The notes: generated from the letters alone by a model not told the origin. Positions 45,058 to 54,951 are shown, numbered from the stretch's first letter. The stretch is DNA of 64,000 bases from Bacillus ectoiniformans (GCF_016908875.1 NZ_JAFBES010000004.1:62001-126000); one strand, 5' to 3'. Made by a program: numbers and translations.

Positions 45058-46845
45058 TTAAACAGCGAAGCGTTCTGCATCAATTAATTTTGCAGCAGCT
45101 TCACGCTTTTTCGCAATGACATTGATTGGTGTATGGCGAGTTAGTTTGCGTAGGACAGACATCATCATACGCAGGCTGTCTCCACTTTCCACAGCAACTA
45201 ATGTTTCTTTCGCATGAGCTTCTAGTTCATTGAATGCTTCTTGACAGAAGATCTCCGTGTATAGAACTTTTTGCTTGTTTTTCTCTTCGCCTGTTGCTGC
45301 AATTGCTTTTTCCGTGCGAAGAACAACAGATTCCATCGCATATACATTGGAAATAATATCAGCCAGGTTAGACAATACTTCCTGCTCTTGCTCTAATTCT
45401 TTGCCGTATTTCTGAACAGCAAGGCCCGCAGCAAGCAAAGCGATTTTCTTAGCGTTTTTCACTAAATATTTTTCTTGTGCCAACGTTTCTGTCCCGACCT
45501 CTTCAGGCATCATCATCATTAATGAATCTTGAAGTTCCTTCGCTTTTTCAAACAGAGGAAGCTCGCCCTTGAAAGCTTTACGAACATACGTGCCTGGTAC
45601 GATCAAACGGTTGATTTCATTCGTACCTTCGAAAATACGGTTAATTCGGGAATCGCGATACATTCTTGCGATTTCGTACTCTTCCATAAAGCCATAGCCG
45701 CCATGGATCTGTACGCCTTCATCTACCATATAATCAAGCACTTCTGTACCGAAGAATTTACCAAGTGAGCACTCAATCGCATATTCTGCAATCGAACCTG
45801 CAATCGCCAAACCATTCTTTTGCTCTTCTTCTGACATCTGGCTCATGCGGTCTTCAAAGTAGCCTACTGTGCGGTAGATCGCACTTTCATTCGCATATAA
45901 TTTAGCGCCCATTGTACCGAATTTCTCTTTTGTTAAGTTAAAAGAGGAAATTGGTGTTTTAAACTGCTGGCGCTGATTCGCATACTTCAATGTGATTTCA
46001 AGCGCACGTTTCGAGCTTCCTACTGTACCTACTCCTAGTTTGTAGCGGCCGATATTCAAAATGTTAAACGCGATAATATGGCCTTTGCCCACTTCACCAA
46101 GCAGATTTTCTTTTGGCACTTCAGCATCTTGCAGAATTAATGTACGGGTCGAGGAGCTTTTAATTCCCATCTTTTCTTCTTCCGCTCCTGTTGAAACGCC
46201 AGGGAACTCGCCTTCAACGATAAAGGCAGAGAATTTATCGCCATCAATTTTGGCGTAAACAACGAACACATCAGCAAAACCGGCATTGGTAATCCATTGC
46301 TTTTCTCCGTTTAGTACATAATGCGTGCCTGCATCATTCAGTTTCGCCGTTGTTTTCGCACCCAATGCGTCAGAACCTGAACCCGGCTCCGTTAAAGCAT
46401 AAGCAGCGATCTTCTCACCTGTCGCGAGTGTCGGCAAGTATTTTTGTTTTTGCTCTTCGTTTCCGAAAAGAACGATTGGAAGAGAGCCGATTCCCACATG
46501 GGCACCATGCGTAATCGAGAACCCGCCAGCTACTGCCATTTTTTCCGCGATTAATGCTGAGGAGACTTTATCCAGACTCAGTCCGCCATATTCCTCTGGA
46601 ACGTCCGCTCCCAAAAGTCCAAGTTCTCCAGCTTCTTGCAATAGTTTCACAGAGCGATCAAACTCGTGTTTTTCAAGGTATGGCACTTCCGGCAGCACAC
46701 TGTTCATGACATATTCTTCTGTCGTCTTGGCAATCATTTTTTGCTCATCTGAATAATCTTCCGGAGTAAATACTTGGTCATAAGTCATATCCTCAATTAA
46801 AAATGCCCCGCCTTTTACAACATTGCTTTCCGTTTGATTTGCCAT
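45058..46845 (-). CDS. fadE: Acyl-CoA dehydrogenase FadE
   Basis: 595 residues, flavoprotein doing the first step of beta-oxidation. The YALTEPGSGSDA motif binds FAD/substrate; IHGGYGFMEEYEIARMYRDSR and FEGTNEINRLIV include the C-terminal FAD region. It has a C-terminal extension of about 180 residues typical of this Bacillus type. Third gene of fadN-fadA-fadE. Confidence 0.95.
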   Translation of the reverse strand: MANQTESNVVKGGAFLIEDMTYDQVFTPEDYSDEQKMIAKTTEEYVMNSVLPEVPYLEKHEFDRSVKLLQEAGELGLLGADVPEEYGGLSLDKVSSALIAEKMAVAGGFSITHGAHVGIGSLPIVLFGNEEQKQKYLPTLATGEKIAAYALTEPGSGSDALGAKTTAKLNDAGTHYVLNGEKQWITNAGFADVFVVYAKIDGDKFSAFIVEGEFPGVSTGAEEEKMGIKSSSTRTLILQDAEVPKENLLGEVGKGHIIAFNILNIGRYKLGVGTVGSSKRALEITLKYANQRQQFKTPISSFNLTKEKFGTMGAKLYANESAIYRTVGYFEDRMSQMSEEEQKNGLAIAGSIAEYAIECSLGKFFGTEVLDYMVDEGVQIHGGYGFMEEYEIARMYRDSRINRIFEGTNEINRLIVPGTYVRKAFKGELPLFEKAKELQDSLMMMMPEEVGTETLAQEKYLVKNAKKIALLAAGLAVQKYGKELEQEQEVLSNLADIISNVYAMESVVLRTEKAIAATGEEKNKQKVLYTEIFCQEAFNELEAHAKETLVAVESGDSLRMMMSVLRKLTRHTPINVIAKKREAAAKLIDAERFAV

Positions 46846-46877
46846 GTTAATATCCCCCTATTCAAATAGTAGTTAGC

Positions 46878-48053
46878 TTATAAAATTTCAAATACGCCTG
46901 CAGCACCCATACCGCCGCCAATACACATTGTTACTACGCCGAATTGCTGGTTACGGCGCTTCATTTCATGAATTAAAGAAAGGGTTAGTTTTGCACCCGT
47001 ACAGCCCAGTGGATGTCCTAGCGCAATTGCGCCTCCGTTTACGTTCACTTTCTCTTCATCAAGTCCAAGCTCGCGAATAATCTGGATCGACTGCGACGCA
47101 AATGCTTCGTTTAGCTCAAATAGATCGATATCAGACAGTTCCAGACCTGCTAATTTTAAAGCTTTTGGAATTGCTACTACCGGACCGACTCCCATAATTT
47201 CTGGAGGCACGCCGCCGACAGCGAATGAGCGGAATTTTGCCATTGGCTTCAAGCCTTGAGACTCTGCACTTTCACGCTCCATCACCATCACTGCAGCCGC
47301 TCCATCACTTGTTTGCGAGGCATTTCCTGCAGTTACTGTACCCGTTGTTGAAAATGCCGGACGAAGCTTCGCCAATGTTTCCACCGTCGTGCCTTGGCGA
47401 ACCCCTTCATCTTGTGAGAAAAGGATGTTCTTTTCTTTTAATTTATTATCTGCTCCTACTTGTCGAAGCGTCACATCTACTGGAACAATTTCGTCTTGGA
47501 ATTTTCCTTCAGCGATCGCTTTTGCTGCACGCTCATGGCTTCGAACGGCGAAGGCATCCTGATCTTCACGGGAAATGTCGTATTTCTTCGCGACTTCTTC
47601 AGCTGTGTGACCCATGCCCATATAATATTCAGGAGCATTTTCAGCCAGCCATATATTCGGGCGAACCACATGCCCCATCATTGGCACTAAACTCATGGAT
47701 TCGGCACCGCCTGCAATAATCGTTTCAGCTTGGCCGGTCATAATCCGCTCCGCTGCATATGCAATTGATTGCAAACCAGAAGAACAGTAGCGATTGATCG
47801 TGATCGCTGGCACTGTGTAAGGAAGTCCTGCCAGAGCACCAATATTCCGGGCCATATTCAATCCCTGTTCTGCTTCCGGCATCGCACATCCAATGATTAA
47901 ATCATCAATGTCTCCTTCATAATTTCCAGCACGCTTTAACGTTTCTTTGACAACGAGCGCCCCTAAATCATCCGGGCGAACCGTTGCGAGCGTCCCTTTC
48001 TTTGCGCGTCCGACCGGAGTTCTTGCCCCGGCGACAATGACTGCTTCTTTCAT
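46878..48053 (-). CDS. fadA: Acetyl-CoA C-acyltransferase (thiolase) FadA
   Basis: 391-residue thiolase. Nucleophile Cys in [10 protein letters not shown]; His in [15 protein letters not shown]; second Cys in [10 protein letters not shown]. Cleaves 3-ketoacyl-CoA in the last step of beta-oxidation. Sits 61 bases after fadN, 32 before fadE. Confidence 0.96.
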   Translation of the reverse strand: MKEAVIVAGARTPVGRAKKGTLATVRPDDLGALVVKETLKRAGNYEGDIDDLIIGCAMPEAEQGLNMARNIGALAGLPYTVPAITINRYCSSGLQSIAYAAERIMTGQAETIIAGGAESMSLVPMMGHVVRPNIWLAENAPEYYMGMGHTAEEVAKKYDISREDQDAFAVRSHERAAKAIAEGKFQDEIVPVDVTLRQVGADNKLKEKNILFSQDEGVRQGTTVETLAKLRPAFSTTGTVTAGNASQTSDGAAAVMVMERESAESQGLKPMAKFRSFAVGGVPPEIMGVGPVVAIPKALKLAGLELSDIDLFELNEAFASQSIQIIRELGLDEEKVNVNGGAIALGHPLGCTGAKLTLSLIHEMKRRNQQFGVVTMCIGGGMGAAGVFEIL

Positions 48054-48114
48054 CCGCTTTCTCCCCCTCGCTTCACTATCGTTCCTAGTTTCTTCTATTA
48101 AATCTATCCGTTCA

Positions 48115-50499
48115 TTAATTACGTAATGGTTTTCCTTTCACGAGCATATGCTGCATGCGCTGCTGTGTTTTCGGTTCAGCTACTAAACTTAAAAATGCTT
48201 CACGTTCTAAATCCAGCAAGTATTCTTCATCTACTTTTGTTCCAAATGGAAGTTTTCCGCCGGCAATGACATACGCCAATTTTTTCGCAATCGTGTAATC
48301 ATGCTCGGAAATAAATCCGGATTTCATCATTGTCTGTGCTCCTAAAAGCAGCGTGGCATATCCCGTTTCCCCTACGACTGGGATTTTCTTTCTGATTGGT
48401 GCTGTGTAGCCATTTTCATATAAATGCAGCGCCGCTTGTTTTGCATCGTAAAGTAAATGGTCTTGATTCACACTGATTCCATCCGCTTTATTCAAGAAGT
48501 TATTGTCTCTTGCTTCTTCACCCGATGTGGAAACCTTCGCCATTGCAATCGTTTCGAATACTTTATTCGCTACATTCTGCAAATCATAAGCCATTCCATT
48601 CGGCATTTGGTTTAAGTGTTTAATATACAGCTCTTTATTGCCGCCTCCGCCTGGAATCAAGCCAACACCTACTTCAACAAGTCCCATATACGTTTCCGAG
48701 CTTGCTTGAATATGTGCAGCCGGCAAGCAAACTTCGGCTCCGCCTCCAAGTGTCATAGCAAACGGTGCAGCTACCACTGGTTTCGCGCTGTATTTTATTT
48801 TCATCATCGCTTGCTGAAAGCCTTTAACGACCATTTCAATTTCCCAAATATTATCGTCTTGCGCTTCCATCAAGATCATGGCTAAGTTCGCACCAACACA
48901 GAAGTTCTTTCCTTGATTGCCGATGACGAGTCCCTTGTAATTCTTCTCGACTTCATCAACAGCGAAATTAATCATTTGCACGATATCCATTCCAATGGCG
49001 TTGTTTGGTGAGTGGAATTCTAATAGTGCAACCCCGTCACCAATATCAATTAAGCTAGCTCCGCTGTTTTGTTTAATCAGCTTGCCCTGCTTTTTCAATT
49101 TCTTTAAATCCATCTCTTTTGGATTCTTTTGAATATCTTGATAGTCTCCATTTTGATAGAAAGCTAGGCCAGACTCATTCGCTTGATAGAAAGACGTCTT
49201 GCCGTTTGCCACCATGTCTTTCACCCATGCCGGGACAGTCATTCCTTCCGCTTCCATCTTTTGAACGGATTTCTCTACACCGATCGCATCCCATATTTCA
49301 AATGGACCATGGCTCCAGCCGAATCCCCATTTCATCGCCTGATCGATGGCGACAATATCATCTGCAATCTCTCCAGATAGCTCAGCCGAATACGTGAGAA
49401 CCGGTGAAATGATCTTCCATAAAAATTGTCCTGCTTGATCCTCTGCATAAACAAGCGCTTTCAATTTGGCTGATGTGCCTTTTTGCTGTTTGGCCATTTC
49501 GACAGAAGCAGCTTTTAATTTCTTCCGCTCACCATATTCCATCGTTTCTGGATTTAATTCTAAAATTGTTTTGCCTTCTTTTTTGAAGAAGCCTTGACCT
49601 GACTTTGCTCCAAGCCAGCCATTCTCACGCATTTTCTTCATAAATTCAGGAATGTCAAAGACGTCCTTCTCTTCGCCTTCCACTTGCTCGTATAAGTTAT
49701 TCGCCACGTGAATGAATGTATCTAAACCAACGACGTCAAGCGTACGGAATGTAGCACTTTTTGGACGGCCAATCAGCGGACCAGTTAAAGAATCTACTTC
49801 ACCAGCTGATAATCCGGCTTTCAGCATTTCTTGAACTGTCTTCAGCAAACCGTATGTACCGATGCGGTTCGCGATGAAGTTTGGTGTATCTTTCGCAAGA
49901 ACCACTCCCTTGCCAAGTGTATTCTCGCCAAATGCTTTCATATATTCTAATACTTCTTGATCCGTATCCTTTGTCGGAATAATTTCAAGTAATTTTAAAT
50001 AGCGGGGCGGATTGAAGAAGTGCGTACCTAGAAAATGCTTGCGGAAGTCTTCTGACCGTCCTTCTGCCATTGCTTCGATTGAAATTCCTGACGTATTGGA
50101 ACTGACAACACTTCCCGGTTTCCGGTATTTTTCCACCTTTTCAAACACTTGCTTTTTCACATCAAGGTTTTCAACAACCACTTCAATGATCCAGTCCACA
50201 TCTGAGAGTTGATCTAAATCATCCTCTAAGTTGCCAGCTGTGATTAAACCAAGATTTTTTTTAGACGCTAACGGTGCAGGCTTCTGCTTTAATAGCTTTT
50301 GCAGAGCCCCTGCAGAAAATCGATTGCGAACAGCAGCATCTTCAAGCGTTAACCCTTTCGCTTCCTCTTCTTTTGTTAATTCACGAGGTACAATATCTAA
50401 TAATATCGATGGAATGCCGATATTCGCTAAATGGGCGGCAATGCCTGACCCCATCACTCCTGAACCTAGTACGGCAGCCTTTTGAATATGAAGAACCAA
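48115..50499 (-). CDS. fadN: 3-hydroxyacyl-CoA dehydrogenase/enoyl-CoA hydratase FadN
   Basis: 794 residues. N-terminal NAD-binding 3-hydroxyacyl-CoA dehydrogenase (AAVLGSGVMGSGIAAHLANI at the start; SSNTSGISIEAMAEG, THFFNPPRYLKLLEII) and a C-terminal crotonase domain (about 500-700; FCVGANLAMI, GGGAEVCLPAAH). The TTG at 50499 is the start: GGGGGAAA lies upstream and the protein then matches B. subtilis FadN. A perfect FadR box lies just upstream. Confidence 0.95.
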   Translation of the reverse strand: MVLHIQKAAVLGSGVMGSGIAAHLANIGIPSILLDIVPRELTKEEEAKGLTLEDAAVRNRFSAGALQKLLKQKPAPLASKKNLGLITAGNLEDDLDQLSDVDWIIEVVVENLDVKKQVFEKVEKYRKPGSVVSSNTSGISIEAMAEGRSEDFRKHFLGTHFFNPPRYLKLLEIIPTKDTDQEVLEYMKAFGENTLGKGVVLAKDTPNFIANRIGTYGLLKTVQEMLKAGLSAGEVDSLTGPLIGRPKSATFRTLDVVGLDTFIHVANNLYEQVEGEEKDVFDIPEFMKKMRENGWLGAKSGQGFFKKEGKTILELNPETMEYGERKKLKAASVEMAKQQKGTSAKLKALVYAEDQAGQFLWKIISPVLTYSAELSGEIADDIVAIDQAMKWGFGWSHGPFEIWDAIGVEKSVQKMEAEGMTVPAWVKDMVANGKTSFYQANESGLAFYQNGDYQDIQKNPKEMDLKKLKKQGKLIKQNSGASLIDIGDGVALLEFHSPNNAIGMDIVQMINFAVDEVEKNYKGLVIGNQGKNFCVGANLAMILMEAQDDNIWEIEMVVKGFQQAMMKIKYSAKPVVAAPFAMTLGGGAEVCLPAAHIQASSETYMGLVEVGVGLIPGGGGNKELYIKHLNQMPNGMAYDLQNVANKVFETIAMAKVSTSGEEARDNNFLNKADGISVNQDHLLYDAKQAALHLYENGYTAPIRKKIPVVGETGYATLLLGAQTMMKSGFISEHDYTIAKKLAYVIAGGKLPFGTKVDEEYLLDLEREAFLSLVAEPKTQQRMQHMLVKGKPLRN

Positions 50500-50522
50500 C
50501 GTAATTTCCCCCTTCGCACCTT

Positions 50523-50540
50523 TGAATGAATACTCATTCA
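50523..50540. promoter_or_regulatory. FadR operator of fadN-fadA-fadE
   Basis: TGAATGAATACTCATTCA is a perfect match to the Bacillus FadR consensus (TGAATGAMTANTCATTCA), 24 bases before the fadN start and just downstream of the promoter -10. Long-chain acyl-CoA would relieve repression. fadR itself is not in the window. Confidence 0.93.
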
Positions 50541-50554
50541 TTATTTCTATTTCT

Positions 50555-50583
50555 AATATAACCCATGTATATGTGAGAATCAA
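50555..50583 (-). promoter_or_regulatory. Promoter of fadN-fadA-fadE
   Basis: Minus strand TTGATT, 17-base spacer, TATATT; transcription would begin in or next to the FadR box. Confidence 0.75.
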
Positions 50584-50661
50584 TCCTAAAAAATTAAAAA
50601 ATGTAAATTTTCTAATTTTATTTTCAATTCTCCCTGCCGCTTATGTTTTCTCCATTAACAT

Positions 50662-50696
50662 AAAAATAAGAGTCGCAGCTGCGACTCTTATTTTTT
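50662..50696. terminator. Terminator at the end of fadM
   Basis: AAAATAAGAGTCGCA and TGCGACTCTTATTTT form a near-perfect long stem with a GC-only turn. It overlaps the fadM stop codon and is flanked by A/T-runs on both strands. Confidence 0.9.
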
Positions 50697-51608
50697 CATT
50701 ATTCCCTTTACGATAAATGCCACATTCGCCGGACGCTCAGCCAGTCTTCTCATAAAGTAGCCATACCAATCGGTGCCGTATGGAACATAGACACGCATCT
50801 TATACCCCTCATTGGCTAATTCATGCTGCCTTTCTGTGCAAATCCCATAAAGCATTTGAAACTCGAACTGATCTTTCGGGATCTTGTGCTCTTTCACTAG
50901 TTGTTTCGTGTACTCAATCATCACATCATCATGTGTCGCAACAGCTGTATAATTGCCATTTAATAAATGCATTTTAATGATTTTCTTAAAGTTTTCATCT
51001 ACGTCTTTCTTTTCGGGAAAAGCTACTTTGGCTGATTCTTTGTAGGCTCCTTTCACAAGTCGTAAGTTAGGAGAGTATGCGTCAAGTTCTTTCATATCTT
51101 CTTCGGTACGGTATAAATAGGCTTGAATGACTGTTCCGATATGATCATATTCCTTTTTCAGCTGTTTAAAAATCTCCAGCGTCTTTCCGCAGCGGGAATA
51201 GTCTTCCATATCAATCGTAACGAATACATCATGCCGCTCGGCCGCTTCGAGAATTCGCCGCATATTGCTCATAACAATCTCATCTGACAGGTCGAGACCC
51301 ATGGATGTTAATTTTAATGAAAGCTGGGAATCCAGTCCTTCACGTGCGATGGCTTCGATAGCTTCTATGCAATGATCCGCCATCTCATTCGCTTCTCTTT
51401 CGTTATCGATAAATTCACCTAAGTAATCGATGGTGACACATAAGTTTTTCTTATTCAGTTCTTTAATCACTTCTACCGCTTGATTGATTCGTTCACCCGC
51501 GACAAATCGCGCCGCTCCAAATTGTAAACCGTACTTCTTAGCCATTTTCGTAATTGGTTTATTTTTAGATAAAAATAAAAAGAAGTTTCTCATTGCTTGT
51601 TCCATCAT
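50688..51608 (-). CDS. fadM: Proline dehydrogenase FadM/PutB-type
   Basis: 306-residue FAD TIM-barrel enzyme that oxidises proline to pyrroline-5-carboxylate at the membrane. Family motifs: SLKLTSMGLDLSDE, VTIDMEDYSRC, IQAYLYRT, RLVKGAYKES and YVPYGTDWYGYFMRRLAERPAN. It corresponds to B. subtilis YusM (FadM) next to fadN. A candidate cre site lies upstream. AGGAGGGGG precedes the start. Confidence 0.93.
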   Translation of the reverse strand: MMEQAMRNFFLFLSKNKPITKMAKKYGLQFGAARFVAGERINQAVEVIKELNKKNLCVTIDYLGEFIDNEREANEMADHCIEAIEAIAREGLDSQLSLKLTSMGLDLSDEIVMSNMRRILEAAERHDVFVTIDMEDYSRCGKTLEIFKQLKKEYDHIGTVIQAYLYRTEEDMKELDAYSPNLRLVKGAYKESAKVAFPEKKDVDENFKKIIKMHLLNGNYTAVATHDDVMIEYTKQLVKEHKIPKDQFEFQMLYGICTERQHELANEGYKMRVYVPYGTDWYGYFMRRLAERPANVAFIVKGIMKK

Positions 51609-51671
51609 GAAACCCCCTCCTCACCATCTTGTTCAATCAAGTTATCTCATTATTATTATATGCTCAAAAAC

Positions 51672-51685
51672 TGTAAGCGTTTTCT
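51672..51685. promoter_or_regulatory. Candidate CcpA cre site upstream of fadM
   Basis: TGTAAGCGTTTTCT matches the cre consensus TGWNANCGNTNWCA at all fixed positions but the last. It lies about 65 bases before the start codon, just upstream of a TATAAT on the minus strand. Suggests glucose repression of proline use. Confidence 0.6.
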
Positions 51686-51764
51686 TTTTTATCTTACCAT
51701 CCCATACCACTCATAAATATCCCTAAAACGCATAAACGAAAAACTATTTATAAATACAAGAAAA

Positions 51765-51786
51765 AAACGCAAATTATTTTTGCGCT
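51765..51786 (-). terminator. Terminator overlapping the histidine kinase stop codon
   Basis: CGCAAA-N5-TTTGCG followed by T7 on the minus strand; the stem includes the last codons of the kinase. Confidence 0.75.
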
Positions 51787-53060
51787 TCACTATGAACTAT
51801 TTCGTATTTAACGGCCGGAAAACTTAATACAAAACTCGTTCCTTTATTCGGTTCACTCTCTACCTCTATTACACCTTTCATGGCATGGATAATCGAAAAA
51901 GTGACCATCATGCCTATTCCGGTGCCAGATTCTCCTTTAGTGGAAAAATAAGGTTCTCCTAAGCGAGCTAATTGCTCAGTTGTCATTCCCACTCCTGTGT
52001 CACGAATGATAATTCTCGTTTTGTTATGAGCGCTGTTTGTTTCTAGTGAAAGAAATCCGCCGTTCGGCATTGCTTCAATGGCATTCTTAACAATGTTTAA
52101 TAGACTTTGATGCAGTTTATTCTTGTCACCTTTCATCCACTGGTCGTCAGTGGGCTCAATGCTAATTTCCACACTGTTCATATTGGCAAGCGGAGTCGCA
52201 ACTTTCGCCACTCTTTGCAGCACTTCCTGCACATGGATCATAGATACTTCTTCAATTGGCGGTTTCGCAAAAGTTAAGTAATCTGAGATAATACTTTCTG
52301 CCCGGTCGAGTTCAATGATGGCAACTGAAGAGAATTCTTTCCTCTTTTCGTTTGAAAAAGAAGGATCGCTAATTAATTGTAAGAATCCGCGTATGGTTGT
52401 CAAAGGGTTGCGAACTTCATGAGAAATAGCGGCAGCCAAATGACTGACAGCTTCCACTCTCGTTGCTTTAATCACTTGATCTTTTAACAGCATCCGTTTT
52501 TTTACTGATTCTATCGTGTAAGTGATGATAATGGTGCTAAGGAAAGGGATGATTAAAAAGTCGAACATAAATTCAATATGTATCGTTTGACTTGTATATT
52601 TAAGTTGAACTAATCCCCATATTATAGAAGGAAGCATTGTTAAAACGGAAGCAAATATAACTTTATGCCCCAGCTTTTGCGCAGTAAACTTCATGTGCAG
52701 TAATCCTACTATTGATGAATTTATGATATAGATCCAAAATGCCGTCCAAAACCCAGCATCAATTCCCCAAAAGGCCCGAATGGCAAGCATAATGACAACC
52801 AGCACATATCCGCCATTTAAACCGAGATAAAGCGCTCCAAGCGTCAGCGGAATTTGCCTTAAATCGAAGTAGAATTCATCTGACACCGATGTAGTAAGAA
52901 TCATGCAAGCTAGCAAGGACAAGATAAAGTAAATATAATAGCTAAATTGATCAGGATATTTATTCATACGCTCAAGCCACAATTGAAAGAAGAACAAGAG
53001 AACAAGTAAAAAACTTAAACTAAAAACGAGATGTTCTGTTAATCCCATCTTTCCCCACAC
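51774..53060 (-). CDS. KinB-like sensor histidine kinase
   Basis: 428 residues. Five to six N-terminal membrane helices (about 1-185, 5TM-Lyt-like arrangement), then HisKA with the phosphorylated His in AAISHEVRNPLTTIRGFLQL and HATPase with N-box NIVKNAIEAMPNGG, G1 DTGVGM and G2 GTGIGMMVTFSI. Resembles the B. subtilis sporulation kinases KinB/KinD that feed Spo0F. No response regulator gene is adjacent, which fits a phosphorelay kinase. Start codon near 53048-53060 is uncertain (ATG/GTG). Confidence 0.87.
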   Translation of the reverse strand: MWGKMGLTEHLVFSLSFLLVLLFFFQLWLERMNKYPDQFSYYIYFILSLLACMILTTSVSDEFYFDLRQIPLTLGALYLGLNGGYVLVVIMLAIRAFWGIDAGFWTAFWIYIINSSIVGLLHMKFTAQKLGHKVIFASVLTMLPSIIWGLVQLKYTSQTIHIEFMFDFLIIPFLSTIIITYTIESVKKRMLLKDQVIKATRVEAVSHLAAAISHEVRNPLTTIRGFLQLISDPSFSNEKRKEFSSVAIIELDRAESIISDYLTFAKPPIEEVSMIHVQEVLQRVAKVATPLANMNSVEISIEPTDDQWMKGDKNKLHQSLLNIVKNAIEAMPNGGFLSLETNSAHNKTRIIIRDTGVGMTTEQLARLGEPYFSTKGESGTGIGMMVTFSIIHAMKGVIEVESEPNKGTSFVLSFPAVKYEIVHSEAQK

Positions 53061-53337
53061 TTTTCTATATGGATTTTTATCTTTTCACACGGTTATTACT
53101 AGTCATATTTTACTATAAAATATTTAATATGTCACATTTCTATCTTAAGAATGTTAAAATTTGATTTTTTCTATTGTTCATTTTTCCACTCATATTCATA
53201 TTACTATAAAGTAATTAATGAATGGTAGAAATTATTATGTTTTATCTGTATATTTTAAATGATTCATTTTCAATCGCCAATCTATGCTGTTTTTCATATA
53301 TAATGAGAGGAACAGAAGAAAATTGAGGTGTCATAAA

Positions 53338-53511
53338 TTGAAGAAACTGTCCTGGGCGCTGTCTGCGATTGGAGTTTTACTCATTCTTTCGAGCTTGCTT
53401 TATCCTTTAAATATTATTGAGAAATCGACATTTACCTACTTGCTGCTTGGCGGCGCTCTTATTATGTTCATTGGTTCGATGATTCGGACATATGCTATTT
53501 TGAAGAAATAG
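53338..53511 (+). CDS. Small two-helix membrane protein, unknown
   Basis: 57 residues: MKKLSWALSAIGVLLILSSL begins the first helix and a second spans YLLLGGALIMFIGSMI. Starts at TTG 53338 with GAGGTG 7 bases upstream. Family not recognised. Lies between a sensor kinase and the toxin-like gene. Confidence 0.65.
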   Translation: MKKLSWALSAIGVLLILSSLLYPLNIIEKSTFTYLLLGGALIMFIGSMIRTYAILKK

Positions 53512-53686
53512 AATTATTTTATCACTTCCAGTGTAGCTAACAAACGGGATTTTGGGAAACCACTTGCCAAGCATGAAAAAAGATCGATAATGTTCCCCAC
53601 TTTTTGTTTAGCAGAGCATTGAACTGGTTTATTAGCAACTCTATTAACTATTGGAAAATCTCATCGCTATATAAAGTGAAAAATGA

Positions 53687-53692
53687 TACACT
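53687..53692 (+). promoter_or_regulatory. Extended -10 promoter of the toxin-like gene
   Basis: TG-A-TACACT lies 64 bases before the toxin start codon; there is no good -35. The resulting leader of about 60 bases is long for a 36-codon gene, as often seen with type I toxins. Confidence 0.4.
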
Positions 53693-53755
53693 AAAATTTG
53701 CAGCAATATATAGCGGATGGGCGGTTGGCACTCCCTTGAGAAAGGGGGTGTTAAT

Positions 53756-53866
53756 ATGGTGACTTATGATGCAATGAATATGCTATTTCAAGCTGGTATA
53801 TTACTCGCAACAGCAACATCAGCTGTTATTGCGATGATTGCTCTATACACCAATAGAAAAAAGTAG
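53756..53866 (+). CDS. Putative holin-like type I toxin peptide, 36 residues
   Basis: MVTYDAMNMLFQAGILLATA starts a single hydrophobic helix ending in a basic tail (YTNRKK). The pattern VTYDAMNMLFQ-x-G-hydrophobic helix-basic end is that of putative holin-like toxins in the TxpA/BsrG group. AAAGGGGGTG is a very strong RBS. The stop codon is inside the stem of a long terminator. An antisense antitoxin RNA would be expected from the region at about 53900-54020. Toxicity is inferred only. Confidence 0.7.
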   Translation: MVTYDAMNMLFQAGILLATATSAVIAMIALYTNRKK

Positions 53867-53911
53867 CCACCCTCCGCTAACGACCAGGTAAGCAGGGTGG
53901 CTACTCTCTTT
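53863..53911 (+). terminator. Terminator of the toxin-like gene
   Basis: GTAGCCACCCT (53863-53873, includes the stop codon) pairs perfectly with AGGGTGGCTAC (53894-53904), followed by TCTCTTTG. Confidence 0.85.
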
Positions 53912-54234
53912 GTAACACCTTTTTATTCATCACTGGTCAACCGCACTTCTTGCGGTATATCAGCTGCATTGACTGAGTGTTGACGCACTCAGTCTCTTTT
54001 TATTATATATTTAGTTTACCACATTCATACGTAAAATATACAGCTGTATTCTCTTAAAACAAAGCTGGTATTTAAACCGCTCTGTTTCTGGTACAGTTCC
54101 TGTCCGTTACGATCCCTAGATTGTGTGTTAGTTAATGTTAAATAGATTTATTTTTATCCTAATGCTCTATTTTTAACCCATATCCTAATTTAAAACAGCC
54201 AGCCGAAAATATTTCGGCTGGCTGTCTGTTTATA
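53912..54234. other. Region downstream of the toxin-like gene: hairpins and candidate antisense RNA
   Basis: Contains CCGC-acttctt-GCGG (53941-53955) and GACTGAGTG/CACTCAGTC with T-run (53971-54000). TATAAT on the minus strand (54007-54002) or TTGACC near 53941 could start an RNA running leftward into the toxin gene, but neither has both good boxes. The lutC terminator ACAGCCAGCCGAAA/TTTCGGCTGGCTGT (54195-54225) closes the region. No open frame with an RBS was found. Confidence 0.5.
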
Positions 54235-54951
54235 TTAACAATCGCTGATGACAATATAAGCGGCCTTCACGGGACCATGCACACCAACGACAAGGTTCAT
54301 CTCAATGTCGGCGGAGTTACTTGGTCCGGTAATAAAGTTAATGCATGACGGAATCAATTCTCCATTTTGCACTTTTTTGCTGATCGCTTGTGCTGCTTGA
54401 GTCATTCGCGGGACAAGCGTGCTTTTAGGAATAATCGCAATATATTGCTGTGGCAAAAGGCTGACCGAGCGGCCTTTATCTTTGCTGCTTAATAAAACGA
54501 CAGTTCCGGATTCAGCTAGGGTCATATCAGTAAATGTAATACCGATATTCGCTTTTTCTGCGAGTTCAATATTTTTCTCTCCAATTGCAGGATCCCAAAT
54601 ATTGATTTCTTTATTTTCAGACGGCCAAGTGCTGTGAACTAATTCGCTTAGGCCATACTCTTCAAAACGGGGGTCGTTCCAAAGTGACAGTGGACCGCCG
54701 CCGTATAAATTAACTGTAGATGCTAATGTGTTTGCCAGCTCTTCACGAGTGGTTTCAATATACTCTGTATGAATCAAGCGGCATTGATCCTTTAACACCT
54801 GCATCAATTCGTCTTGTGATGCTCCCTTTAATACTTCATGCTGCGGCTGGAATTTCCATTTCGGACGTTCTACGGACGCTTTTTTTTCTCTGCCTAAGCT
54901 TTTTGAAATATTGCTTAAAAAAGAATCGCGGTTATGAATCGTGCCTGTCAT
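54235..54951 (-). CDS. lutC: Lactate utilization protein LutC
   Basis: 238-residue LUD-domain protein of the LutABC L-lactate oxidising complex. NIGITFTDMTLAESGTVVLL and CINFITGPSNSADIE are the conserved LUD segments. Its ATG shares a base with the lutB stop codon, so translation is coupled. Confidence 0.96.
   Translation of the reverse strand: MTGTIHNRDSFLSNISKSLGREKKASVERPKWKFQPQHEVLKGASQDELMQVLKDQCRLIHTEYIETTREELANTLASTVNLYGGGPLSLWNDPRFEEYGLSELVHSTWPSENKEINIWDPAIGEKNIELAEKANIGITFTDMTLAESGTVVLLSSKDKGRSVSLLPQQYIAIIPKSTLVPRMTQAAQAISKKVQNGELIPSCINFITGPSNSADIEMNLVVGVHGPVKAAYIVISDC

Noticed and set aside
53921-54010. A defined promoter for the antisense antitoxin RNA
   Set aside because: Candidate -10 boxes exist on the minus strand but none has a matching -35 at proper spacing, so no start could be assigned.
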